This document shows, in pieces, positions 41,738 through 53,125 of a stretch of DNA of 64,000 bases. A program made the translations under genes and the position numbers. This DNA comes from Chrysoperla carnea (taxonomy: Eukaryota; Arthropoda; Insecta; Neuroptera; Chrysopidae). Positions within the stretch are counted from its first letter, which is position 1, and each line of letters starts with the position of its first letter. Location of the stretch: the NCBI RefSeq assembly GCF_905475395.1, contig NC_058337.1, forward strand, positions 97,954,368-98,018,367, written 5' to 3'. Under the pieces are notes generated by a model, which was given only the letters and a program-made list of their open reading frames with translations, did not search any database and was not told the origin of the DNA.

Positions 41738-44700
41738 TCAGCACACCATTAATCTCAATTAAAATTAAATTAAATAATACACTGGAAGTTCAGGCAATTT
41801 ATGATACAGGTTCCACTGTATCATTAATAAACATAAAATTACTTAATCTACAAATGATTAAATCCAGTGTAAAAGACAACGTATTCTTAAAATCGATTAA
41901 TGGTGTGAAAGCAACAAGAGGTATTATAAAAATAAAGGTCAAAATCATAAATATTGAAGAAGAAGTTATGGTATGTGTTATTGATAATAATGATTTCAAT
42001 CATGATTTCTTGATTGGTCTAGACCTTATAAAAAAATTTAATTTATGTCAAAATGACAAACTTAAAATTGAGCAAAATAGCTCAAATAAACCTTATACAA
42101 AAACAGAGCCTACAATTCCCATTACAGAGGGTAAGGGCAAAATTAGAAATAAACCTATACAATCTATAGAAAAAAAAGAAAATAATTTAGATTTACAAAT
42201 AAATTTTAATGAAGATATTACAATTAATAATTTTGAAGTTATAACAAATGATTGCAATACTGAAAGAAAAATCGAAATACAGAATTTAATAAATAAATAT
42301 TCATCAATATTCGCAAAAGATAAGTTTGACGTTGGAACGGTGAAAAAGTATGAAGCAAGGATTGATCTACAAATAGACAAATATTGCAGCAAAAGACCGT
42401 ATAGGTGCACTATTGCAGATAAAAAAGAAATTGAACAACAAATAGCAAGACTATTAGAAAAAAAATTAATAGAAGAATCCTATAGCCCGTTTGCAGCCCC
42501 AGTTACATTGGCCTACAAACGAGACGAAGGAAAAAAAAGCCGTCTATGTATAGATTTTAGAGATCTAAATAAAATAGTAGTGCCGGAACCTCAACCATTC
42601 CCGAGAATAGAAGACCTTTTAGTTAAAACACGAAATTGTAAATTTTTTTCAAAATTAGATATTAATTCAGCGTTCTGGTCGATTCCATTACGGATTGAAG
42701 ACAGAAAAAAAACAGGATTTGTCACAGAAGATGGTCATTATGAATGGACCTGTTTACCATTCGGACTGAAAACAAGTCCAGCAATATTCCAAAGGATATT
42801 AAGTAATATTATTAGAAAAAATAAACTATCCGAATTCACCGCCAATTATATTGATGACATTCTGGTTTTCTCTAAAACATTTAAAGAACATGTAGCTCAT
42901 CTTGAAAAATTATTATCAGCAATACGATCAGAAGGTTTCAGACTAAAATTATTAAAATGTGAATTCAACATGGACTCAGTAAAATACCTAGGACATGTGA
43001 TTAAATATAATTCAGTCTCACCATTGAAAGATAATTTAATAGCCATAAAGAATTTTCCAACACCTAAGAATCAAAAAAATATCAGACAATTTCTAGGGAA
43101 AATTAATTTTTATAACGAATATATACCAAAGAAAACTGTTGTATTAGAACCATTACATAAGTTATTGAGGAAAAACCAGAAATTCGAATGGTCTGAAGAA
43201 TGTCAGAAAGTTTTCGACTATTTAAAAAACTTTTTATGTACAGAACCAGTACTAGCTATTTACGACCCAGAACTACCTATTCATGTGTATACAGATGGAA
43301 GTATACTAGGAATTGGAGCCGTAATGAAGCAACCACAACCAGACGATGACGGAAAAGAAAAGCCAGTTGCTTATTTTTCCAAAAAGCTTAATGAAGCACA
43401 AAAAAAGAAAAAGGCGATTTATTTAGAAACATTGGCAGCAAAAGAGGCTGTACTCTATTGGCAACATTGGCTGATGGGAAAATCATTTACAATATTTACA
43501 GATCACAAACCTCTACAAGATCTAAATATAAAAGCTAGGCCTGATGAAGAGCTAGGTGATTTAACTTTTTATTTATCTCAATTTGATGTAAAAATTATAT
43601 ATAACCCTGGAAAATTCAACCTGGAAGCGGACTGTTTAAGCAGAAATCCAGTGCTAGAACCAGAAGAAATCCAAAGAAATTCGATAAGAATAGTCAACTT
43701 AATAAGTTTTGAAGAGATCAAAAATGATCAAGAAAAAAATAAAAATATAAAGATAGAAAATAAAAATTTGACACAGAAAAAGAATATATTTTTTAAGATA
43801 TTAAAGAAGAAAGAGAAAATTATTCTATCAGAAACATTCAGTAAAAATCTTATGGAAAAAGTACACATAAGCATGGGTCATATTGGCATAAATCAGATGA
43901 TGTCGTTATTATCGCCACATTACACGTCAAATAATTTCCAAAAGAATATAAAAAACATATGTGAAACTTGTGAAATTTGCATCAAAAATAAAACGAGATA
44001 TAAAAATAATTATGGATTGTTATCTCAACTAGGTCCTGCTAGAAAACCATTTGAAATTGTGTCAATAGACACAATAGGCGGATTTGGAGGTAATAGATCA
44101 ACAAAAAAATATTTGCATCTGTTAATAGACCATTTCACTAGGTATGCAATCATATTAACTTCTAAAACACAAGTTGCAACGGATTTCATGAAGATAACAA
44201 ACGAAGCAATAAAAGAAAGCGATATAGGAAAAATCTTGACAGACCAGTACCCGGGTATCAACTCAAAAGAGTTTAAAAATTTCTTAAATGAAAAAAACAT
44301 TCCATTAATATTCACCGCAGTTAACGCACCTTTTTCTAATGGGCTAAACGAAAGATTTAATCAAACTCTGGTAAATAGAATCAGATGTAAAATGATGGAA
44401 CAAAAAAACAAAGTTGCGTGGACAACAATTGCTCATAAATGTGTTGAAGAATATAATAAAACGATTCATACAGTCACAAGATTCAGTCCTGAATATTTGT
44501 TGAAAGGAGCAAGTAGTGAAATATTACCTGAAGAACTAAAACCAGAAAATACATATGAAAATCTGATTCAAGATAGAAAAACTGCACTGAGAAATAGTAT
44601 AAAATATCATCAATATAATAAAAAACTGTTCGACAAAAATAGAAAGGAATACGAATATAAAATAGGTGATCTTGTATTTGTGGAAAACGGAAATCGTCTC

Positions 44701-44859
44701 AATAGAAGAAAATTAGATGAAATTCGAATAGGTCCATATAAAATTGAAGAAAAAATCTCGAACTCTATATATAGAATTGACACAGGACACAAGAAGAAAG
44801 AATCCAATATGTTCCACATTACGAAGTTGATTCCAGCACCAAGAAAAGAAAATACTTGA
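41716..44859 (+). CDS. pol: Retrotransposon Pol polyprotein, unit 2
   Basis: Repeats unit 1 Pol at an offset of 4,631 bases: protease DTGS, reverse transcriptase YIDD, RNase H, HHCC and D,D,E integrase and GPY tail are all present and uninterrupted. It ends 26 bases before LTR 3. With two intact copies, RNA from LTR 1 or LTR 2 could each encode a full set of proteins. Confidence 0.92.
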   Translation: MSRKKKLISTPLISIKIKLNNTLEVQAIYDTGSTVSLINIKLLNLQMIKSSVKDNVFLKSINGVKATRGIIKIKVKIINIEEEVMVCVIDNNDFNHDFLIGLDLIKKFNLCQNDKLKIEQNSSNKPYTKTEPTIPITEGKGKIRNKPIQSIEKKENNLDLQINFNEDITINNFEVITNDCNTERKIEIQNLINKYSSIFAKDKFDVGTVKKYEARIDLQIDKYCSKRPYRCTIADKKEIEQQIARLLEKKLIEESYSPFAAPVTLAYKRDEGKKSRLCIDFRDLNKIVVPEPQPFPRIEDLLVKTRNCKFFSKLDINSAFWSIPLRIEDRKKTGFVTEDGHYEWTCLPFGLKTSPAIFQRILSNIIRKNKLSEFTANYIDDILVFSKTFKEHVAHLEKLLSAIRSEGFRLKLLKCEFNMDSVKYLGHVIKYNSVSPLKDNLIAIKNFPTPKNQKNIRQFLGKINFYNEYIPKKTVVLEPLHKLLRKNQKFEWSEECQKVFDYLKNFLCTEPVLAIYDPELPIHVYTDGSILGIGAVMKQPQPDDDGKEKPVAYFSKKLNEAQKKKKAIYLETLAAKEAVLYWQHWLMGKSFTIFTDHKPLQDLNIKARPDEELGDLTFYLSQFDVKIIYNPGKFNLEADCLSRNPVLEPEEIQRNSIRIVNLISFEEIKNDQEKNKNIKIENKNLTQKKNIFFKILKKKEKIILSETFSKNLMEKVHISMGHIGINQMMSLLSPHYTSNNFQKNIKNICETCEICIKNKTRYKNNYGLLSQLGPARKPFEIVSIDTIGGFGGNRSTKKYLHLLIDHFTRYAIILTSKTQVATDFMKITNEAIKESDIGKILTDQYPGINSKEFKNFLNEKNIPLIFTAVNAPFSNGLNERFNQTLVNRIRCKMMEQKNKVAWTTIAHKCVEEYNKTIHTVTRFSPEYLLKGASSEILPEELKPENTYENLIQDRKTALRNSIKYHQYNKKLFDKNRKEYEYKIGDLVFVENGNRLNRRKLDEIRIGPYKIEEKISNSIYRIDTGHKKKESNMFHITKLIPAPRKENT
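41728..41734 (+). promoter_or_regulatory. -1 ribosomal frameshift slippery site, unit 2
   Basis: Same A AAA AAC heptamer, register and following TAA as in unit 1. Confidence 0.75.
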
Positions 44860-44873
44860 GAATTTTCTCTCCT

Positions 44874-44885
44874 AGGGGAGGGAGA
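44874..44885 (+). promoter_or_regulatory. Polypurine tract, unit 2
   Basis: AGGGGAGGGAGA directly before LTR 3. Confidence 0.85.
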
Positions 44886-45263
44886 TGTAAGAAAGTTTAC
44901 TTTCTTATATCTATATCGAATTTACCGCGTTTTATAAGGCCGATAAATTAGGAATTATTTTAAAATGACAGATATAAAGAATATGGTGATCAATACAGAT
45001 TAGTGATAAATGAAATTATATGAAATGAAATAATATAATAATTATATTAGTGATAAATAAAATAATCAATTTGGATATAATTTGTGTGCAACAAACATTG
45101 AATGTAGTTTCTTTGTTTATTACAGGTATTGTAATTTATTATTATTAAATTATTATTTAACCTGTAATTATGAATTTTAAATAAAATAAAAAACTTTGTT
45201 TATTACAGAGAAAACTGTTTCATGTTTATTCGTTATTTTATTTACCAAATTGTTAACATTATA
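44886..45263 (+). repeat. LTR 3 (3')
   Basis: Identical by eye to LTR 1, preceded by the polypurine tract and followed by TATATATATA of the host tract. Confidence 0.9.
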
Positions 45264-45650
45264 TATATATAAATGAAATACACTTTTATATACTACTTAT
45301 CTGTTAATATCATTAATCAAATTTACTCTTTTAAGGAGTTTTCACAATGAATAATTTTGACGGGAAATTGACTTTAATAGAGATATACGTCACACTAAGG
45401 GTTGTACATATTTCCTTTCCAACCCTGTCTTAAAACATGGTCCAAGTGTAAACTTGATTTATACAATAAGTTTTTCTGTAAGACACGAATTTTTGTTTTC
45501 AAGATATGAGTATTTCTGTAATAATTAAAATTTTGTTAAGAATCTTTATTCTTTCTGGAAAGCAGTTCTTGTTTTTTAGCCATAGTTGCTGAAATAAATA
45601 TTCAAAATCAATACCAAAATAAAATTGTTTATTAATAAATTTTATTTAAA

Positions 45651-46045
45651 CAAGTGAAAACAAACAATTGACTGAGTTAATCGTTGAAATACCATATATA
45701 GACAGTGTTGATTAAGCAATCGTTTGTTTTTTTACGTCTGTAAGTAAAGAAAGCTAGCCACTCTTTGATAGCTACACGTGTATACATATATGTCTCACAC
45801 ACATAACTGACATTTCCATTTAATACATATTATATAATTTTCTCTTAATTTGCGCCCTCACGGATAAAGAGTGATGTTAACGAAAAAATGTTTGAAACAA
45901 AAGTTGTTTATATTTCTATCTCTATCTCTAACAGATAACAAGATGAGTCTTACGGACCCAAGACCCGTTTGACCTATGTTGCTCATTTACGAAGATTTTC
46001 AAGATTTTGTACTTTAACGTATGCTCCAGGTGCTTAATCTATAAA
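45651..46045 (-). repeat. Dispersed repeat family A, truncated reverse copy
   Basis: Starts CAAGTGAAAACAAACAATTG, contains CTGAGTTAATCGTTGAAATA, CCCTCACGGATAAAGAGTGA and AACAGATAACAAGATGAGTC, then breaks off before the CCGGAAATGG part. Confidence 0.75.
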
Positions 46046-46117
46046 AGTTAGTTTATCCATTAAAATTTTGGAAATAGTAAAAGATAGAAGAAATACTTGA
46101 CTTGGCGTTTATAAAAA

Positions 46118-46504
46118 TCAAACAATCTCGAAAACTTTTTCGACATAGTTAATCAGATTTTGAAGTAATTCTAAACAAAAACCAGAGTTTTTTCTCGCCA
46201 GATTCATTAGCTTTATTGCAAAATGTTTTGAACTAAAATAGTTTTGTTGTTTCATAAAGATCATCTTTCTAATGTTAATCATTTTTTTCTGAATGAAATA
46301 ATCAGTTATGAACCTGAGTTTGTATATACCAAGATAATTTTTTGCTTCTGTAAGCAGAATAACTTTGACCTGGATCATTTTTGGTTTTTCTAGAATTACT
46401 CCTATTAAATATTCCAGAGTGTCTTTTTCATAAGATAGCTGCGATATTGTATAGACTTGAGACTGTATATAGAGGCTGTAAGCAGGATGGTTCAGCGTAT
46501 ACAC
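46118..46504 (-). other. Unrecognised open reading frame, 128 codons
   Basis: Long for this AT-rich intron, but its 5' end is a GTG, with no ATG for about 40 codons, and the Lys/Ile/Leu-rich product (ISQLSYEKDTLEYLIGVILE) matches no family I know. It may be a relic of a mobile element or a chance frame. Confidence 0.2.
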
Positions 46505-46919
46505 AAATTTGAGGCTCTATATAGAGGTTCTTCTGTTAATAATATACATTGCGTAAGAAATGAACCTTTATTTATATTTGATGATCTTTGACCTGCTATT
46601 GGCCTTTACATGTCGGAGAATGAAATTATAATGAACTGAGAGGGTGGTAAACGGTAGATAACTTTTATGTGTTATAATTATTTATTTGAAATAATTATTT
46701 AAAAAAAAAAAAAAATTTACAATAATTAAAATCAGTGTTATTTTTATAGTAGACGAGATGATATAAAATTAAAAACGCTTTGAGATCGTTTTTTTCGGGC
46801 AATACAGATGAAAGTGCGATTTTTTTGCATTCCATTAAAATAGCCAGAATAAACTATAGTGCCAAAATTTATCACTTGGTAATGATTTAAGAAATCGGCC
46901 AAATTTTGTCCCTCGGAGG

Positions 46920-47255
46920 TTTTTGGGATCGCCGATCACTAATATGGTGTTAAAAAGTTTCCTTGATGCATCTGGTGATCAGAAAGACCTGGTTGTACAC
47001 CTCATCCTCAGGATTATCTCTTAATTGTTTTAAATACATCCAAAATAAATACTTCGGGATTTCGAGGTCGCTGATCATGAATATGATGTCTAAAATACTC
47101 TTCGGCGTATATGGAGGCCAGGATACCCTTGTTGCAGAGCTTATCTCCCGTATTTTTTATGAAATGCATCCAAAGTCGGTACATGGGGGTTTTCTTGAAT
47201 ATGATCCGGCAAAATTGCTCCTCCAGTTGAAAATTGAATATCTATCTTCGGCACT
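46920..47255. repeat. Diverged tandem repeat, unit about 135 bases
   Basis: GGGATCGCCGATCACTAATA near 46924 and GAGGTCGCTGATCATGAATA near 47063 begin similar units that continue with a GTGATCAGAAAGACC / GGCCAGGATACC word and a Y-ATCCAAA word. A third partial unit follows near 47190. The open frame 46963-47280 runs through the repeat and is not called a gene. Confidence 0.45.
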
Positions 47256-47735
47256 GTCAATTTTTTTTGTCGAATACTAAAGAAGACGTAGCGTCTGTAG
47301 TCCGACATTGTGAAAATTTCAAAGTGCCCGTCTTTCCTTAACTTTGTTAAGTTTTGAAAAAAGATTCGGAGAGCCGATTATTTTATCAAGGTATGAAAGA
47401 AGTTAGATATAAATCAATTTAAAACTGGGTGTGGCAAAAAAAAATTTCCAGTGCTTAGAACTTGAAAAGCGCAGTTCTCTAAGTATCGCTGTATCGCAGT
47501 GTTGTACTATTGGAATGTTAAAGGTGAAAATGGAAGTTGAAAACCTATTTTCATCTAATAAAGTTCTGATACAAAGCTTTGATTAGTTACAGTTAGTAGT
47601 AAATCACAAAAACCTAGGACATTGTGTAGTTAAAGGTCTGGAAATAAATAATAATAAATAATGTGATTGTTTAAATTCAGAATTTTATTTATTTAATTTT
47701 ATTCAATTTTCAAATGCACTTGTGCCTTTTATATA

Positions 47736-48334
47736 CAGTAGAATCTCGATAAGTTAAAGTCCAAGGGAAACAAAAAATATTTTAAGTTATAGAGGTTTTT
47801 AGTTATCAAGGGTCTATGTTATTGAATGCATCAGAAGGATGGGTTCAATAAAATACTGAAAATTAAATACATATGTAATCATATTTATTCACATTACTTA
47901 CATTACATAAAAATAAAACAACAACTAAAGGTTTAGTCTACTTATAAAAATCTGTGATTTTCTTTTGTTTTAAAAAATTCACTGTTTCTAAATCGATTTG
48001 ATTTTCAATGACAAATAGAGAGGAGAATACATTATCTTCTATGTTGCTACACTGCTCTATAAATGATATAAGCAATAAAGCAAGCAATAAATATCGAAAC
48101 CATTTGTTTTAACACTCTTTCAAAATGACTCATTCACACAATTTTATGTTATAGAGGTTGTGGAAACATTTCTTTTAGTTACTGAGGGCCTAACAGAAAT
48201 TATTTATTTAAGTTATAGAGGTTGCGTATTTTAAGCTATAGAGGTTTTGGGCTCTGATGGGAAGGGAACGTAGTATTTTTTGAAGTAACTAAGGTTTTTA
48301 TGTTACCGAGGTTTAACTTATCGAGATTCTACTG
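47736..48334. mobile_element. Pogo-like MITE with 20-bp inverted ends
   Basis: The left end CAGTAGAATCTCGATAAGTT is mirrored by AACTTATCGAGATTCTACTG on the right, with TA on both outer sides (47734-47735, 48335-48336). The ends and TA duplication are those of pogo/Tigger elements. The sub-terminal AAGTTATAGAGGTT recurs several times on both sides. 599 bp, no transposase. Confidence 0.9.
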
Positions 48335-48586
48335 TATTTGTTTACATTACATTGGAACAGATGTCACTTTTATCCAGAAAATATTTTTATTGTGTCTAAT
48401 TTTAGTTTAATAAAAAGTATAAAAGTACTGTATTCCATCTCACTAAAGTTATTATGTCTATATTTACATTCGGCAGAGTATTCGTTGCGTGTAGATCCGA
48501 ATTCAGTGCCACTAGCACTTATGCACCATTAGTATTTATGTAATAATATTGCCTGTACTTTTAAATAACGGTATTAGTTATCTATA

Positions 48587-49000
48587 CATATAAAATGCTT
48601 TGTCCTGAATGACTGATGGATCATTGCACAGTCTAAACCGATGGTCGTAGACACATGAAACTTGGAGAGTGTGTTCTTTGTATGACGTAGGCATCCGATA
48701 AGAAAGGATTTTCCAAAATTCGATCCCCAAGCGGATAAAGAAATATGAAACTTAGAAGAAGTTGGAAATGTAAAACTTGATATATGAGCTTATGGTGTGA
48801 AACAAAAGTTAATTTTACTTTTATCATAAAAATTCATTCTTTAAGAGGGTCAAATTGGGGATGAAAGTTTATATGAAACTCTGTAATTTTGGTGGTGAAA
48901 TGGGGATGATAGTTTGTTTGAAAATTCGTCATTGTCGAGAAACAATCGAGTAAAACGCAAAAAAAATTTTGTTTTGAAATTTGATGAAACTCGGTGGAGG
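48587..49000. repeat. Probable interspersed repeat, class unknown
   Basis: TATAAAATGCTTTGTCCTGA, ACTGATGGATCATTGCACAG and ACCGATGGTCGTAGACACAT read like the start of a repeat seen in many insect genomes (from memory). Ends and class cannot be fixed here. Confidence 0.35.
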
Positions 49001-50080
49001 GAGTAATTTTGATCCAAAAAGTATAAAAATCAGGTTAATTTAATGATTTGATGCATAGTTTCTGAGATATCGGAATATTTGGATCAATTTTAGTCTGTAT
49101 CTCAAAAACTATTCGATCAGTTACTAATGCACCCGATTTTTGTACTTTTTGGGTCAAAATTATCTTATGTACTGAGTTTTATCGGATTCGGAGATACAAA
49201 AAAATTTCTCGATTTTTTAAAATTTTTAAAGGGGTACCCTTTCAAAAAATCGAGTAAACCGTAAAAAAAAATTTTGTTTTGGTATTTGATGAACCTAAAT
49301 TATTATACTGAAAGAGATATATTGTCAATTTGGTTTTAAAAAAAAACTATAAATTTATGTTTTAGTTTATTTGGAAAACGACCGGAAGTGACATTTGACA
49401 TGTTAAAAAATGTATATACACAGTTCATTTATAAATAAAGGCATAATTACTATTTCATAATTTTTAAATAAAAATTATTTCCATTTCGAACGTCTTTGAC
49501 TCAAATATTCTTTGAGCGTATAGAGCTAGATTATTGAAACTGGATATGTTTAAAAAAATAAGGGTTACCATGAAATTATGATCAAAAGATGAGCGGCGAT
49601 AAGTGAAGACTATAACATTGCTCTTTATAGCTTTAGCAAGTCTTAATCGTTAATGGTGTGTCCGATCGAAAAACGCCAAAGGAATTTCGTAAGAAAATCA
49701 CATTTTCTGTTTGGATCGATGATAAAAGGAAATTCTGTATATTCGTATAAGGTGATTATTAAGAAATATTTTTTTCATTGTCCGCCGAGAAACAGAAAAA
49801 GTTCTTATTTCCTAAAATTTAAACTTCGTAGGGTATTAAAAACAACGTATGTCGAAAACATACCTGGTAATGCCTATCGCCACAGCGTTGATACTAAATA
49901 ACTTACACCTAATTTCCTATTAAAGTGATTTAAATAATTGATGAAGGGGAATTAATTTTTATTTATAATAATTAATGAAACGATTTTTTTTTTGTTTTCA
50001 AGGTGATTTTAATTTATTCGATTGTCATTTTCTCTTAATATTAATATAGATATGATTTTATTTTCTATTATATACTAGTT
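49001..50080. other. LRCH intron stretch without assigned feature
   Basis: Low-complexity AT-rich sequence; a short open frame at 49653-49901 has no family likeness. Confidence 0.35.
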
Positions 50081-50081
50081 A

Positions 50082-50470
50082 TTACCCACCCGCTGCGCTA
50101 GTTAATTTCAACTTTAAAAACTGCGTTTTAGCCTTCACTTCCCTTGCCCGTCCCTCCTTTGTGCACAATTTCATGAGTTTTAATTTTTTTGGGCTGAACT
50201 GTCATTGATCTTCTAAAATAAAAGTAGCATAAGTTATTCTTTATTATCCTGGAATAATGTTCCAAAAGTTACATATAAAATTTCAAGTTGATACGCTCTG
50301 TAGTTTTGTAGTTACGTATTTTTATAATCCTACAAGAACCGTACAATTTGCTGAGATAAAAAGTTTGGGTGACAAATTTCATCCAAATTTGTTCAGACGT
50401 TTTTGCGTGATTGAGTAACAAACATTCAAATATTCACACAAACTATCATATTTATAATATTAGTAGGGTT
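50082..50470. repeat. Interspersed repeat, tail TTATAATATTAGTAGG
   Basis: Starts TTATTACCCACCCGCTGCGC and ends CATATTTATAATATTAGTAG. Such starts and tails are widespread in insect repeats, but I cannot decide between a non-LTR and a Helitron-like origin. Confidence 0.45.
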
Positions 50471-51830
50471 TTAATTTATTTTTATGGCTTCTAATTTTCG
50501 TTGAAACCATTAAAACAAATTAAATGATGAATAATTCTCTAATGATTTCCTATCACTCTAATACTATAATAAAATTGCTTGTACAATGTGTATGCGAATA
50601 AATACGCAAACTTTCAGAGCATAGTCTTTCACCAATTTGAAATTTTAAGAAAACACTGTGCGGGCAATAAAATTAAGAGATCGCACTTGAGATTCAATTG
50701 TCACAAAGTACATGTTTTTCTATATCCTACAGTATCTGGTTCATATTCTTTTTTCGAATATGAAGAAAACAGAAGTTGGCATATCTGAATAATTTGTGTT
50801 ACAAATTGGGACATAGATAATACAATCTTTGATTTTTTGTTTGTAGAGTAAAAAGAAATTCGCTAAGAGCTGCATTAGCTAAGCAAATTCCCGCAGACAT
50901 TGTATAAATAAAACATTTTTCTTACAATCGAATATTGTATTTTAATTTTTCAAGAATTTTTATTTCGAAAACTAAGCGTCTATACTTGATGCGTTTTATC
51001 GAGAACAACTTTTTGAACTTTAAACTGTGTTTTCGAGCCTAATAGTCAGTTTAATTGATTAGAATTTATGTTTTTGCTAAATATAAGTTATTTTAAATTA
51101 GATTACTACTTAATTCAAAAGTCAATAGTGGAAACCCTATTTATCATGAAATAAATATAATTTTTATTTTATTCATGTGGTCATTTTCTTTCTGCATTGC
51201 TTGCAAAAAAGTAGAATCCTGCTTAATAAAGAAAAATCAATATTATGTGTTTAACGTATGGATAGATAAACGCAACTTCTTTTGCCGGCCAATTCCCTCG
51301 CATGCATACCGGAATAATGAATGAGGAAGATAATAAGTGCAAATTTTGCGCTCTATTATATGCCACAATTTATTTTTTGTAATGCAGAAAAAAGTACAAA
51401 ATAATACTTCTATAAAGCGCCAAGGTTGATAAACATTTTGACCAACAGATTCCGAAACAAGAAAACACTAGTTTTCAAAAGAGCTATTGAAATGTATCTG
51501 ATGGAAATTTTGGTAAAATTTTGTGATTTTACAATTTTTCTGAAATTTTTTTGATGATATATAGATCCAATACTACATGCACAAATTTTCATGTAACTAA
51601 GATAAAGTGTGACTCTATTTTTATCTCATTTTCGAAAATTAGCCGATATTTGAGTATCTTTCCCTACTTACCTTCGTTAGTGTAGTGATAACCTTGTAGG
51701 AACTCTCGTCTAAAATATATTTTTTTCATCTTTTAAATATTTTTCATTTTTCTAAAGTATGCATGATACTGGTTAGACAATGGATGGATGGGTAATGTAC
51801 TGCATAATGAACAAGTATAAATGATATATA
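50471..51830. other. LRCH intron stretch without assigned feature
   Basis: AT-rich; open frames at 50579 and 51410 (minus) have no family likeness. Confidence 0.35.
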
Positions 51831-52349
51831 ACAGGTTGGCTGATAAGTCCCCGGTCTGACACATAGATGGCGTCGCTAGTATTAAATGCATATTATTTTT
51901 ATATAGTACCAACCTTCAAATGATTCGTGTCAAAATTTGACGTCTGTAAGTCAATTAGTTTGTGAGATAGAGCGTCTTTTGTGAAGCAACTTTTGTTATT
52001 GTGAAAAAAATGGAAAAAATGGAATTTCGTGTTTTGATAAAATACTGTTTTCTGAAGGGAAAAAATACAGAGTCCGGAAACTCATTATCAAGCCAAGTTT
52101 TTGCTTCCACTGTATTTTTTCCCTTCAGAAAACAGTATTTTATCAAAACACGAAATTCCTTTTTTTCCATTTTTTTCACAATAACAAAAGTTGCTTCACA
52201 AAAGACGCTCTATCTCACAAACTAATTGACTTACAGACGTCAAATTTTGACACGAATCATTTGAAGGTTGGTACTATATAAAAATAATATGCATTTAATA
52301 CTAGCGACGCCATCTATGTGTCAGACCGGGGACTTATCAGCCAACCTAT
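51831..52349 (-). mobile_element. Fold-back mariner derivative
   Basis: Both ends read AGGTTGGCTGATAAGTCCCC inward, with TA outside (51829-51830, 52350-52351), as in mariner. Each about 239-bp arm contains the mariner 5' region and the transposase start, and they face each other. The minus-strand arm encodes MEKKEFRVLIKYCFLKGKNT and runs on through the 39-base spacer with VEAKTWLDNEFPDS. The plus-strand arm has the near-identical start EFRVLIKYCFLKGKNT. The catalytic domain is absent. The frames at 51955-52179 and 52001-52225 are these two starts read through the hairpin. Confidence 0.9.
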
Positions 52350-52905
52350 TATGTATTCATAAGTTTTCAACCTGAACGATTTAAAGCAACAAATCTACAC
52401 TGCTGATGTCTTGCAGTTCTTGCCTTTTTACTTTGGTAGTATACTACTTTGTTCAAAATATGTATTCGCTTCATGTATGATTTTTATTTCAGGGAGCTAC
52501 CATAGTAACGACACATTACTTTATTTATGTAATTCTATGGATGGACATATTAATCTATGGATTTTGTATATGGCTTACATAGAAAATTTAATAGTTTTTT
52601 CTAAAAAATTGAAATTAATAAATAATTTAAAAAATATTATTTATGCGGTTTTGTTTTCATAATTTCTAATGCAACAAGTTTAATTATTTGTTATTTCCAA
52701 TAATTTTAATTTGACATTTCTATACTATAAAAAAGAGTCATCACAACTCCCTTTAACGCCAAATTTTTCACTTGAAGCGCTGCCATCGATGTGACTGTCC
52801 TTATTCTGACTACGCATCTATCGAATATGTTACTTCTTCATACTTTTTAGAGCGTGATTTTGTAGTAGTCGAGTTTTCGTTTGTGAATTTTATTTTTATT
52901 AAAAA
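52350..52905. other. LRCH intron stretch without assigned feature
   Basis: Between the fold-back mariner and a repeat A fragment; nothing recognised. Confidence 0.35.
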
Positions 52906-53125
52906 AATTTTTATACCATGTATATATGTAAAATATATCAAGGTATACTAAGTTTCGTCCCAAGTTTGGAGCGCTTAAAAATATTGATGCTACGAAAAAA
53001 TTTTTGGTATAGGTGTTCTTAAAATCCCCTTATTAGTCCATTTTAGTTTGTCTACCTGTCTGTCCCCCTGTCATCGCTGAACTGTCCGTCTGCCAATACA
53101 AAAGTGCTCAGGACGTAAAAAGTGA
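52906..53125 (+). repeat. Dispersed repeat family A, end fragment
   Basis: TTTATACCATGTATATATGT, TCCCAAGTTTGGAGCGCTTA, TATAGGTGTTCTTAAAATCC, CTGTCTGTCC and CAGGACGTAAAAAGTGAGG show the same order as the 34372 copy, then it stops. Confidence 0.7.

Larger units (their letters stand above)
35624..45263 (+). mobile_element. Tandem Ty3/Gypsy-type LTR retrotransposon array
   Basis: Layout LTR - gag-pol - LTR - gag-pol - LTR. LTRs start at 35624, 40255 and 44886; every landmark repeats with a period of exactly 4,631 bp and I saw no difference between units. The pol order protease, reverse transcriptase, RNase H, integrase and the GPY-type integrase tail place it in Ty3/Gypsy. There is no envelope frame. 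Both units look intact, so it is young or recently homogenised. The array lies inside the LRCH first intron in the gene's orientation, in an (AT)n tract. TATA or TATATA could be the target duplication (35620-35623 and 45264-45267), but the tract makes this ambiguous. Confidence 0.95.

Noticed and set aside
51955-52225. Two overlapping 74-codon frames as functional small proteins
   Set aside because: They are the mariner transposase start read outwards from each arm of a hairpin; no catalytic region.
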